Of a stretch of DNA of 64,000 nucleotides, positions 49,225-56,802 are shown one piece after another. The stretch is from an uncultured Lachnospiraceae bacterium (GTDB taxonomy: Bacteria; Bacillota; Clostridia; Lachnospirales; Lachnospiraceae), in assembly GCA_959022495.1 (NCBI GenBank), contig CAUEYX010000003.1, positions 62,001 to 126,000 of the forward strand, given 5' to 3'. The notes beneath the pieces were generated by a model. It worked only from the letters and a program-made list of their open reading frames with translations, ran no database searches and was not told where the DNA came from. Numbering within the stretch: position 1 is the stretch's first letter; every line of letters begins with the position of its first letter. Position numbers and translations under genes: made by a program.

Positions 49225-49521
49225 AGGGGGGAGCGTAATTGGAGACGGCCAGGACTGTGCCGGTCGCTGAGCAGGCGGCAGTTCCAGTTTTATTACCTTC
49301 CGGTTCCGGTACAGCTCCTCTTCTCCCGTTACGTCCCCTCCTCACCTTCTTTTGAAATCCTGCATATGCCGGGAAGACTCTTCCCGGTCTGTGCAAGCCA
49401 AGAAAACAGCGGAGCCGAAGCCACCCGCACTCCTGCGCAGAATTCGTCTTAAATATCCCGCTCCGCCGGTTTTTGTCCGATTTGTCATTGACCGTCAGTC
49501 ACTCCGACAAATCCAGAATTT
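49225..49521. repeat. Second copy of the long-hairpin repeat family
   Basis: The element fills the whole convergent gap between phoR and the GNAT gene. Part one (about 49226-49345) pairs GGGGGGAGCGTAATTGGAGA with the complement of TCTCCCGTTACGTCCCCTCC. Part two (49350-49521) has a 25-bp stretch starting TTTTGAAATCCTGCATATGC that is identical to 17392-17416, then CAGCGGAGCCGAAGCCACCC, also seen near 17646. Part two is itself an imperfect palindrome whose last bases overlap the GNAT stop codon. It may act as a bidirectional terminator. Confidence 0.85.
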
Positions 49522-50005
49522 ACCGCTCTTTTTGATACGCCATCCGTTCGCTCCCATCATCTGTATAGATCACCCCGCAGTATTGAAATCCATTTTTCTC
49601 AAGCAGCCGCTGCATGACGTAGTTATCTCTGTGCGTGTCGATCTTTAGATTCCCGCACCTCGCAAACGCCCAGTCAAGGCAGAAGGAGGCGGCGCCTCTT
49701 ACCGTACCGTCGGCGGTGATGCGGTGGACCACGCTGTAGGGCGCATCATTGAGCCAATGTCCGTCAAAGATCTCACGGTAGGTGACGTCATCGCCCTTTT
49801 TATAGAAAAATGTGGCGATGATCCTGCCGTTATGCTCGCAGACGTAGGAGCAGCCGGACTCGATGTCAGCAATGACGCGGTCGCGGCTCGGATAGCCGTT
49901 TTTCCACTGGTCGGGATTGCCGTGCGCTGCCATGAAAGTGCGGGCATTGGCGTACATTTCCATAAGCAGGTCTATTTCTTCACGCGTTGTTTTTCTGATA
50001 TTCAT
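49520..50005 (-). CDS. GNAT family N-acetyltransferase
   Basis: Predicted acetyltransferase of 161 residues; acceptor unknown. Features include IRKTTREEIDLLMEMYANA at the start, GTVRGAASFCLDWAFAR in the acetyl-CoA-binding region, LKIDTHRDNYVMQRLLEKNGF as the closing motif. GGGAGA precedes ATG 50005 and the short sequence GATGGGAGAT is repeated 22 bp further upstream. A consensus promoter lies at 50089-50061 on the same strand. It converges on phoR. Confidence 0.85.
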   Translation of the reverse strand: MNIRKTTREEIDLLMEMYANARTFMAAHGNPDQWKNGYPSRDRVIADIESGCSYVCEHNGRIIATFFYKKGDDVTYREIFDGHWLNDAPYSVVHRITADGTVRGAASFCLDWAFARCGNLKIDTHRDNYVMQRLLEKNGFQYCGVIYTDDGSERMAYQKER

Positions 50006-50060
50006 AAATAATCTCCCATCTATTCAAAAATGATCTCCCATCCGTTTGCTTTACATGGTT

Positions 50061-50089
50061 ATTATATAAGAAAACAGTACGGAGTTCAA
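50061..50089 (-). promoter_or_regulatory. Sigma-A promoter of the minus-strand GNAT gene
   Basis: On the minus strand TTGAAC (50089-50084), 17-bp spacer, TATAAT (50066-50061). On the plus strand the same gap leads into the BceA-like gene; TATAAT at 50130-50135 is its best -10 candidate, without a clear -35. Confidence 0.7.
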
Positions 50090-50229
50090 TTTTCTTTCAA
50101 AAGTGTAAGTGTATCTGCCGTATACTGCTGATATAATTCTTCTATGCAGAGGGGAAATCTTGTAAAGAGGAAGTGCTGTCAGGCATGATAACAGGCAGGA
50201 TAGAGTGACAGTATGAAAGGAGCAGGTTT

Positions 50230-51000
50230 ATGGAACATATCCTTAGATTAGAACAGGTGAAGAAATACTACGGAGGAACGACCGGCAATATTACAAAGGC
50301 AGTGGACGGAATTTCCATGCATGTGGATGAGGGTGAGTTTGTTGCCATCATGGGGGCAAGCGGCTCCGGAAAGACCACGCTTCTGAACTGTATCTCTACG
50401 ATCGATACGGTGACCGCGGGGCATATTTTTGTGGGCGGGCAGGATATCACAAAGATCAGGGAACGGCACCTTGCAGATTTCCGAAGGGAAAACCTGGGAT
50501 TTGTCTTTCAGGAGTTCAACCTTTTAGACACGCTGACCATTGAGGAAAATATTTCGCTGGCTTTGGTCATTCAAAAAGTGAAGCCCGGACAGATCAGGAA
50601 GAAGGTACAGATGATCGCGGAGAAGCTGGGCATCACGGAGGTTTTATCAAAATTTCCTTACGAGGTATCCGGAGGGCAGAAGCAGCGCTGTGCCTGCGCG
50701 AGAGCGCTGATCAACGAGCCGAAGCTGCTGCTGGCGGATGAACCGACTGGAGCGCTGGATTCGAAATCTTCAAGGATGCTGCTGGAGACGATGGCGGATA
50801 TCAATCAAAAACTAAGCGCCACGATCCTTTTGGTGACGCATGACCCGTTCAGTGCGTCATTCTGCCGCAGGGTGCTGTTCCTGAAGGACGGCAGGATTTT
50901 TAATGAGATCCGCAAAGGCGAAAAGTCGAGAAAGGAGTTCTTCGACGAGATCCTGGATATCCTGACCCTGCTGGGAGGTGAGATGGAAAATGTTAGGTAA
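50230..51000 (+). CDS. BceA-like ABC transporter ATPase
   Basis: ATPase of a peptide-resistance transporter, 256 residues. Walker A is GASGSGKTTLLNCIS near 41, FVFQEFNLLDTLTIEENI near 88, signature SGGQKQRCACARAL near 144 and Walker B LLLADEPTGALDS near 164. It is paired with the large ten-helix permease that overlaps its end and with a two-component system, the standard Bce module for sensing and removing cell-wall-active peptides such as bacitracin. Cargo is inferred from the family. Confidence 0.9.
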   Translation: MEHILRLEQVKKYYGGTTGNITKAVDGISMHVDEGEFVAIMGASGSGKTTLLNCISTIDTVTAGHIFVGGQDITKIRERHLADFRRENLGFVFQEFNLLDTLTIEENISLALVIQKVKPGQIRKKVQMIAEKLGITEVLSKFPYEVSGGQKQRCACARALINEPKLLLADEPTGALDSKSSRMLLETMADINQKLSATILLVTHDPFSASFCRRVLFLKDGRIFNEIRKGEKSRKEFFDEILDILTLLGGEMENVR

Positions 51001-52960
51001 ACTTGCTTACAGAAACGCAAAACGCAGTATCAAAGATTATCTGATCTACCTGATCACTATTACCATCTCTTTTTCGCTGATCCTTGCCTTCTATCTTGTG
51101 GCAGGTTCAGAGGAAGTGGAACGGCTGTCCTCGGGGATGGGTACGTTTGAACAGATCCTTACATTTATCAATGTTGTGATCGTGTTTGTGGTCTGCTTCC
51201 TTATCAATTATACGACGAAGTTCATGTTTGAGAAACGGAGCAGGGAATTTGGGACGTACATGCTTCTCGGTATCCGGAAGGGGTCTGTTGCGGGGATGCT
51301 TGTGACGGAAAACATCCTCGTGGGCTTCATTTCGTTTGCTCTGGCATTGCCCTTTGGATTCCTGCTCAGCCAGCTGATCTCGCTGGTGATCGTGAAGCTG
51401 CTCGGGGTTCCGGAGGTGATCTTCATTTCCATGAATATCAAAGCTGTGGGCTCGCTGGCAGCATGCTTCTTTATGATCTATCTCCTTGTCCTGGTGAACC
51501 TTCTGAGAAAGGTAAGGAAGATGACTGTGCATGACTTCCTGTATCTTGAGAAAAAGAATGAAAAGAAAATGTTCCGAAGCAGCAGGAGAAGGAATGTGAT
51601 CTTTATCCTCAGCGCCATCCTGGGGATCGCGGCACTCTGGCTGTGGTTCTCACAGTGCAGCTTTGAAGCATCTGCGGGCGGCGATACGATGACATATATG
51701 CTGGTCAGCATGTTCGGGCTGATCGTCAGTATATACGGGGTATCGGCAACCTGCGCGGATCTGATCTTATCCGTGATACTAAAGAGCAAAAAAATCAAAT
51801 ACCAGAAGGACACGCTTTTTGTGGGAAGGACATTTGCCTCAAAGGCGAGGACAATGAGTTTTACATTCGGTACGCTTTCCATGCTGATCCTGACCGCTGT
51901 GCTGTGTCTGAATGTTTCCGGCATCTATAAAGGGGTTTACCGCGCCAGCATAGAGATGAACGCACCGTATGATGTTTCTGTTTTTGACGATAAAGAGACC
52001 CTGGGAGAATATCTGGATGTCATTGAGGAAGATTATACGGTAGAGGAAGCATTTGAATATGATGTCTACAAAAATACAGATATACAGATACAGCAGTATT
52101 TTAAGCACCAGTTCTATGAATTTGACGCGGTTATGAGGCTGAGTGATTATAACAGGCTGAAAGAATTAAAGGGGAAGCAGCCCGTTGCAATGGCGGAAAA
52201 TGAATATATTCTGGCAACGGACAGTCAGCTGTTATATAATTTTGAAGACAATGAGAATATCCGCTCTATCTCTATGCCGGACGGAAGTAAACTGGCTCTC
52301 AGGGATATTGAAACGGACACATACTGGATCGCTATGAGCAATCAGGGCGGCGGGTTTGTAGTGATTGTTCCTGATACGTGTGTACAGGGAATGGAATTGC
52401 TGGAGAGTCATCTGATCGTTGACACCAAAGAGGAAACAAAGCCGGAACTTCAGAAAAAGATATACCGTGAGATGGAATACCGCCTGATCAGGACCAACGA
52501 GGAGGGGGAGACAGTTGACCAGCATTATCGTGTACGTATCAGAGGAGTGGCAGTCGAGGAACAGAATACCATGACAGCAATGATCGCCAGCTTCTGTCTG
52601 TATATCGCGTTTATCCTGATCTCAGCGGTGGGGACAGTGCTCGCGGTGCAGTGTTTAAGTGACTCCGCGAAATACAGATACCGCTATGTAACGCTCCGGC
52701 GGCTGGGCGTGAACGACAATTCACTGTATCAGACGGTCAGAAAACAGCTCCTTATTATGTTCGGGGTTCCCACAGTGTACTCTGTCATCTGCTGTTTCTG
52801 TATGGTAGCTGCCATCAATAATATCTATAAGATCCTTCTGGAGAGTGAATATATCTGGCTGCTTTATTTTGCGGGAAGCCTGTTTATTTTCTTTCTCATA
52901 TATGGTATATACTGGATAGCGGCATATATAGGATTTAAGAGAAATATCAATGAGGTATGA
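50990..52960 (+). CDS. BceB-like ABC transporter permease
   Basis: Large FtsX-type permease of 656 residues with about ten hydrophobic segments. The N-terminus KLAYRNAKRSIKDYLIYLIT and FMFEKRSREFGTYMLLGI near 75 are typical of BceB/YtsD proteins. A long hydrophilic part (about 310-515), lying between predicted segments 7 and 8, is the family's extracellular ligand-sensing domain. The final four segments start near 525. ATG 50990 follows GGAGGTGAG; the start overlaps the ATPase end by 11 bp, and its stop codon overlaps the regulator start. Confidence 0.9.
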   Translation: MLGKLAYRNAKRSIKDYLIYLITITISFSLILAFYLVAGSEEVERLSSGMGTFEQILTFINVVIVFVVCFLINYTTKFMFEKRSREFGTYMLLGIRKGSVAGMLVTENILVGFISFALALPFGFLLSQLISLVIVKLLGVPEVIFISMNIKAVGSLAACFFMIYLLVLVNLLRKVRKMTVHDFLYLEKKNEKKMFRSSRRRNVIFILSAILGIAALWLWFSQCSFEASAGGDTMTYMLVSMFGLIVSIYGVSATCADLILSVILKSKKIKYQKDTLFVGRTFASKARTMSFTFGTLSMLILTAVLCLNVSGIYKGVYRASIEMNAPYDVSVFDDKETLGEYLDVIEEDYTVEEAFEYDVYKNTDIQIQQYFKHQFYEFDAVMRLSDYNRLKELKGKQPVAMAENEYILATDSQLLYNFEDNENIRSISMPDGSKLALRDIETDTYWIAMSNQGGGFVVIVPDTCVQGMELLESHLIVDTKEETKPELQKKIYREMEYRLIRTNEEGETVDQHYRVRIRGVAVEEQNTMTAMIASFCLYIAFILISAVGTVLAVQCLSDSAKYRYRYVTLRRLGVNDNSLYQTVRKQLLIMFGVPTVYSVICCFCMVAAINNIYKILLESEYIWLLYFAGSLFIFFLIYGIYWIAAYIGFKRNINEV

Positions 52961-53625
52961 TTAAGATGAAGATCGCGGTTATTGAAGATGATGAGGTCAC
53001 ACGTCTTGAATTATCGAGACTTTTGAAAGGGCAGGGCTATGAAACTGCCCTTTTTACCGGTCGTGAGGACCCTGCTGAAGAACTGAAACAATACCCGGCA
53101 GACTTGGTGCTTCTGGATATCAGCCTGCCCTGCGAGGATGGCTTCGCGGTCTGTGAAAAGATCAAGAAAGGCATGACAGTCCCTGTCATTTTCGTGACCA
53201 GCAGGGATACGGATGCGGACGAACTGCAGAGTATCCGCTCCGGCGGAGCTGACTTTATCACAAAACCCTATGACACGCTGATCCTCCTGGAGAAGATCAA
53301 ACGCGCCCTGAAGCTTTCTGATCCTGAAAATTTCCGGGAGATCACGAAGAAGGAATGTACCCTGGATCTGCATCTGTCTGTCTTCAAATACAAAGGGGAA
53401 AGTGTAGAACTGACGAGAAATGAGTTCCGTATTTTATATTATTTCTTTATGAATGAGGACAAGGTGATCAGCAAGGAAGAACTGCTGGAAAAGTTGTGGA
53501 ATGACAGATACTATCTGGACGAAAATGTGCTCCTGGTCAATATGACCCGGCTGAAAAAGAAATTAAGGGAGATCGGCGTTGACCATCTTCTGCAGAATGT
53601 AAGAGGGAAGGGGTGGAGATTATGA
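52957..53625 (+). CDS. BceR-like response regulator
   Basis: OmpR-type regulator of 222 residues controlling the neighbouring transporter. The receiver has VIEDDEVTR, the phospho-acceptor in LVLLDISLPCEDGF near 53, FVTSRD and FITKPYD near 102. The DNA-binding domain (about 125-222) has VELTRNEFRILYYFFMNEDK and NMTRLKKKLREIGVDH. ATG 52957 overlaps the permease stop codon; ATG 52966 is an alternative start. Confidence 0.9.
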   Translation: MIKMKIAVIEDDEVTRLELSRLLKGQGYETALFTGREDPAEELKQYPADLVLLDISLPCEDGFAVCEKIKKGMTVPVIFVTSRDTDADELQSIRSGGADFITKPYDTLILLEKIKRALKLSDPENFREITKKECTLDLHLSVFKYKGESVELTRNEFRILYYFFMNEDKVISKEELLEKLWNDRYYLDENVLLVNMTRLKKKLREIGVDHLLQNVRGKGWRL

Positions 53626-54641
53626 GTTTTTTCTCGTTTCTGGAAGAAAAGATATCCGAGATCCTGTTCCAGGTCTTCTTTCTGGCACTGGTGGTATTTA
53701 TCCTGTACTTTTACGGCGTGGACCTGCCGTATCTCCTTCTTGTGGCGGCAGTGTATCTTAGCGCACAGTGTGCATTTCAGGGGATCACTTACCGAAGGCA
53801 GAAGAAGAACTGGCTGCAGATCACGGATCTGGCGAATGGTCTGGAAGACGGGTATTATATCGCTGAGATCCTGCCCAAACCGCAAGAGATGCAGAACCAG
53901 GCTTATTATTGCGCGTTGAAGAAAGCCTGCAAGGCAATGAATGACAAGATCAGTGCCGTGGAGAAGGAAAGGCACGAATATCAGGAATATGTGGAGAGCT
54001 TTGCCCATGAGATTAAAGTTCCCATCGGCGCATTGTCTCTAGCCTTTGACAATATGAAAAATCACGCGCTTAAGAAAGAAACAGACAAGATCTTTCGGCT
54101 TGTGGAGCAGATGCTCTACTATGCGAGGAGCGAAAATACGGAAAAAGATTATTTTGTCAGGCCGCTTGCCCTGGAGGAGGTCATCCACAATGTGATCCTA
54201 AAGTTCCGATTTTCCCTCATGGAGAAAAATGCTTCAGTTGACGTCCGCAGCCTGGACAATGTAGTTTATACGGATGAGAAATGGCTGACATTTATCCTCT
54301 CGCAGATCGTGCAGAATGCAGTCAAATATTTCAATAAACAGGAAAACAGGCTGTCCATCTGCAGCCGGGAGACGAAAAGTGCGGTCGTCCTTACTATTGC
54401 GGACAACGGGTGCGGCATCAGGGCATCAGATCTGTCCAGGGTATTTGAAAAAGGCTTTACAGGTTCGGACAGGAGCAAGGCAAACTCCACTGGCATGGGG
54501 CTGTACCTGTCAAAGAAGCTGTGCGGCAGGCTGGGGCTGGGACTGGATATCGCGTCCCAGGAAAAAGAATATACAAAAGTGACAGTAACATTTCCGAAAG
54601 GCGAGACAGCTCTTTTTGGAGATGGAGAAAAGAGACAATGA
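53622..54641 (+). CDS. BceS-like intramembrane-sensing histidine kinase
   Basis: Histidine kinase of 339 residues with two closely spaced hydrophobic segments (about 13-34 and 38-58) and almost no extracellular part, typical of kinases that sense through the BceAB transporter. The H-box is VESFAHEIKVPIGALSLAFD near 128; ATP-binding motifs are ILSQIVQNAVKYF, IADNGCGIRASDL and STGMGLYLSKKLC. ATG 53622 follows AAGGGGTGG and overlaps the regulator's stop codon region. Confidence 0.9.
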   Translation: MSFFSFLEEKISEILFQVFFLALVVFILYFYGVDLPYLLLVAAVYLSAQCAFQGITYRRQKKNWLQITDLANGLEDGYYIAEILPKPQEMQNQAYYCALKKACKAMNDKISAVEKERHEYQEYVESFAHEIKVPIGALSLAFDNMKNHALKKETDKIFRLVEQMLYYARSENTEKDYFVRPLALEEVIHNVILKFRFSLMEKNASVDVRSLDNVVYTDEKWLTFILSQIVQNAVKYFNKQENRLSICSRETKSAVVLTIADNGCGIRASDLSRVFEKGFTGSDRSKANSTGMGLYLSKKLCGRLGLGLDIASQEKEYTKVTVTFPKGETALFGDGEKRQ

Positions 54642-54648
54642 AAACAGC

Positions 54649-54710
54649 TTGACTTTAATCCGAAATCAGACTAGAATGTGTCCTACAGGCATATAATCCG
54701 ATTTCGGATT
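54649..54710 (+). promoter_or_regulatory. Promoter and palindromic operator of the MarR gene
   Basis: TTGACT at 54649-54654 and TAGAAT at 54672-54677 with a 17-bp spacer. AATCCGAAAT lies inside the spacer, and a perfect palindrome AATCCGA-TT-TCGGATT is at 54695-54710. The repeated AATCCGA half-site over and after the promoter suggests autorepression by the encoded regulator. Confidence 0.65.
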
Positions 54711-54735
54711 TACTGCGTTTTAAGGAGGAAATGAC

Positions 54736-55182
54736 ATGATCCATTATACCCAGTCAGAAGCATTAAAGGAGAATAACCGGATCTACCGGGAGATGGACGG
54801 TCTGTACCATGAGCTGTGCGTGAAGATGGGGCTTTCGGACAGTGCCTTTCTCATCCTGTACAGCATCGTGGAGATGGACGGGAACTGTTCTCAGCGGGAG
54901 ATCGCGGATTACTGCTCCACCAGCCGCAAGACGATCAATTCCTCGGTGAAGAATCTGGAGGCGAAAGGCTACATCACTCTGGTAAACGGTGCAGGGCGCG
55001 ACAAGCACATCGTCCTCACAGAAACGGGGGAAAAACTGGTGCGGGAGAAGATCTTCCCGATCATGGAAGCGGAGGACCGGGCATTTCTGGAGATGGAGCC
55101 CGGGGAGAGGGAAGAACTGCTCCGGCTCAATGAAAAATACGCGGAAGCGTTTCGGAAACATACGGAACTGTTCAGGAAATAG
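54736..55182 (+). CDS. MarR family transcriptional regulator
   Basis: Winged-helix repressor of 148 residues. The recognition region CSQREIADYCSTSRKTINSS (about 55-74) and wing VNGAGRDKHIVLTETG (about 88-103) are clear. MarR proteins usually bind phenolic or toxic compounds and release an exporter gene; the MATE gene follows by 74 bp. TTAAGGAGG lies ahead of the ATG, and a palindromic operator lies directly upstream. The inducer is unknown. Confidence 0.9.
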   Translation: MIHYTQSEALKENNRIYREMDGLYHELCVKMGLSDSAFLILYSIVEMDGNCSQREIADYCSTSRKTINSSVKNLEAKGYITLVNGAGRDKHIVLTETGEKLVREKIFPIMEAEDRAFLEMEPGEREELLRLNEKYAEAFRKHTELFRK

Positions 55183-55256
55183 ACAGGATCATCGGAGCGG
55201 AACACATTCAGAGGACATAGGGTCATTCAGAAGGAAAACAGGAGGCTTGAAAGAAT

Positions 55257-56594
55257 ATGCGGATACAACTGTCTGATCATTTTACTTATAAGAAACTGTT
55301 AAGGTTTACTTTGCCGACGATACTCATGCTTGTGTGTACATCTATGTACAGTGTGGTGGACGGATTTTTTGTGTCGAATTTTGTGGGGAAGACATCATTT
55401 GCGGCGGTGAATCTCGTATTTCCGGTGACCATGGGCGTGGCGGCGATCGGTTTCATGCTGGGAACCGGCGGCAGCGCCGTGGTGGCGAAGACGGTGGGAG
55501 AAGGCAAAAAAGAGCTGGCGAACCAGTATTTCTCCATGATCATCTATGTGGGGATCGGATTGAGCGTGATACTTTCTGCGGTCTGCTTTGTCTTCATGCC
55601 CCAGATCAGCCGGATGCTGGGGGCAGAGGGGGAACTGGTCGGGGACTGCATCATTTACGGCAGGGTGCTGTTCCTGGCGGAGACTGCCTTCATCCTCCAA
55701 AATATGTTCCAGAGCTTCCTTGTGGCGGCGGAGAAGCCGGCGCTGAGCCTGAAGATCAATATTGCCGCAGGGCTTACCAATGTGGTGCTTGATTATGTGT
55801 TTATCGAGGTCTTCCGGTGGGGGCTTGCCGGAGCCGCTCTGGCGACCGGGCTGGGGCAGGTCGTGGGAGGTCTTGCGCCGCTGATCTATTTCGCAAGGGA
55901 GAATGACAGCCTGCTGAGGCTCACAGGCAAAGTGAAGCTGTACGGGAAAGTGCTTCTAAAAACATGCGGGAACGGCTCCTCGGAGATGGTGACCAATCTG
56001 TCTACCTCTCTTGTCAATATCCTCTATAATTTCCAGCTTATGCGGCTGGCAGGGGAGGACGGCGTGGCGGCGTTCGGCGTCATCATGTATGTGAATTTCA
56101 TTTTCGTCGCGGTCTTTATGGGGTATTCCATCGGCAGCGCGCCGGTGGTGAGCTTCCATTACGGAGCGGGGAACTACGGCGAACTGAGGAACTTATATAA
56201 GAAGAGCCTGCTTCTCCTTACGGCGGGCGGCATCCTGCTGACCATTGCGGCGGAGGTGTTTTCCGAGCCGCTTGTCAGGATCTTTGTAAGCTATGACCAG
56301 GCGCTGATGGATATGACTGTGGAGGGGTTCCGGCTGTTCTCGCTGGCGTTTCTTCTCATGGGGAACAATGTATGGGGCTCCGCCTTTTTTACCGCGCTGA
56401 ACAACGGGATCGTGTCAGCGGCGATCTCTTTCCTGCGGACACTGGTATTCCAGATCATCGCAGTGCTGGCGCTGCCGGCGCTGATGGGCATCACCGGCGT
56501 GTGGATCGCGGTGCTGGCGGCAGAGGGCGCGGCACTGTTTGTGACGGCAGGATTCTTGTATGGAGAGAGAAAGAAATACCACTATGGAAGGTAG
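55257..56594 (+). CDS. MATE family efflux transporter
   Basis: Cation-coupled multidrug exporter, 445 residues with twelve predicted membrane segments in two halves. SMYSVVDGFFVSNFVGKTSF near 27, GTGGSAVVAKTVGEGKKELA near 65 and the second-half GYSIGSAPVVSFHYGAGNYG near 285 are MATE signatures. GGAGG precedes the ATG by 11 bases. It is likely controlled by the MarR repressor in front. The cargo cannot be read from the sequence. Confidence 0.92.
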   Translation: MRIQLSDHFTYKKLLRFTLPTILMLVCTSMYSVVDGFFVSNFVGKTSFAAVNLVFPVTMGVAAIGFMLGTGGSAVVAKTVGEGKKELANQYFSMIIYVGIGLSVILSAVCFVFMPQISRMLGAEGELVGDCIIYGRVLFLAETAFILQNMFQSFLVAAEKPALSLKINIAAGLTNVVLDYVFIEVFRWGLAGAALATGLGQVVGGLAPLIYFARENDSLLRLTGKVKLYGKVLLKTCGNGSSEMVTNLSTSLVNILYNFQLMRLAGEDGVAAFGVIMYVNFIFVAVFMGYSIGSAPVVSFHYGAGNYGELRNLYKKSLLLLTAGGILLTIAAEVFSEPLVRIFVSYDQALMDMTVEGFRLFSLAFLLMGNNVWGSAFFTALNNGIVSAAISFLRTLVFQIIAVLALPALMGITGVWIAVLAAEGAALFVTAGFLYGERKKYHYGR

Positions 56595-56692
56595 TATTGT
56601 ATTTATGCAGATACAAAATATAGTATAATTCCTCTGAAATTGTATAAAATTGCATACAAAGCCGTTTTTGAGAACGATTATCATGAAAAGGC

Positions 56693-56721
56693 TTGTCTTT
56701 TTTTTAACGGGATGGTATACT
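56693..56721 (+). promoter_or_regulatory. Sigma-A-like promoter of pflB
   Basis: TTGTCT at 56693-56698 and TATACT at 56716-56721 with a 17-bp spacer, about 80 bp before the pflB ATG. A second TATAAT-like string lies at 56624-56629. Confidence 0.6.
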
Positions 56722-56802
56722 AGCGCATGGAAAGTGAGAGGGGACGACAGGAACCGACACTTTGGAACATGTTTAAAAGATTTCACAGGAGGTTTTCAGA
56801 AA

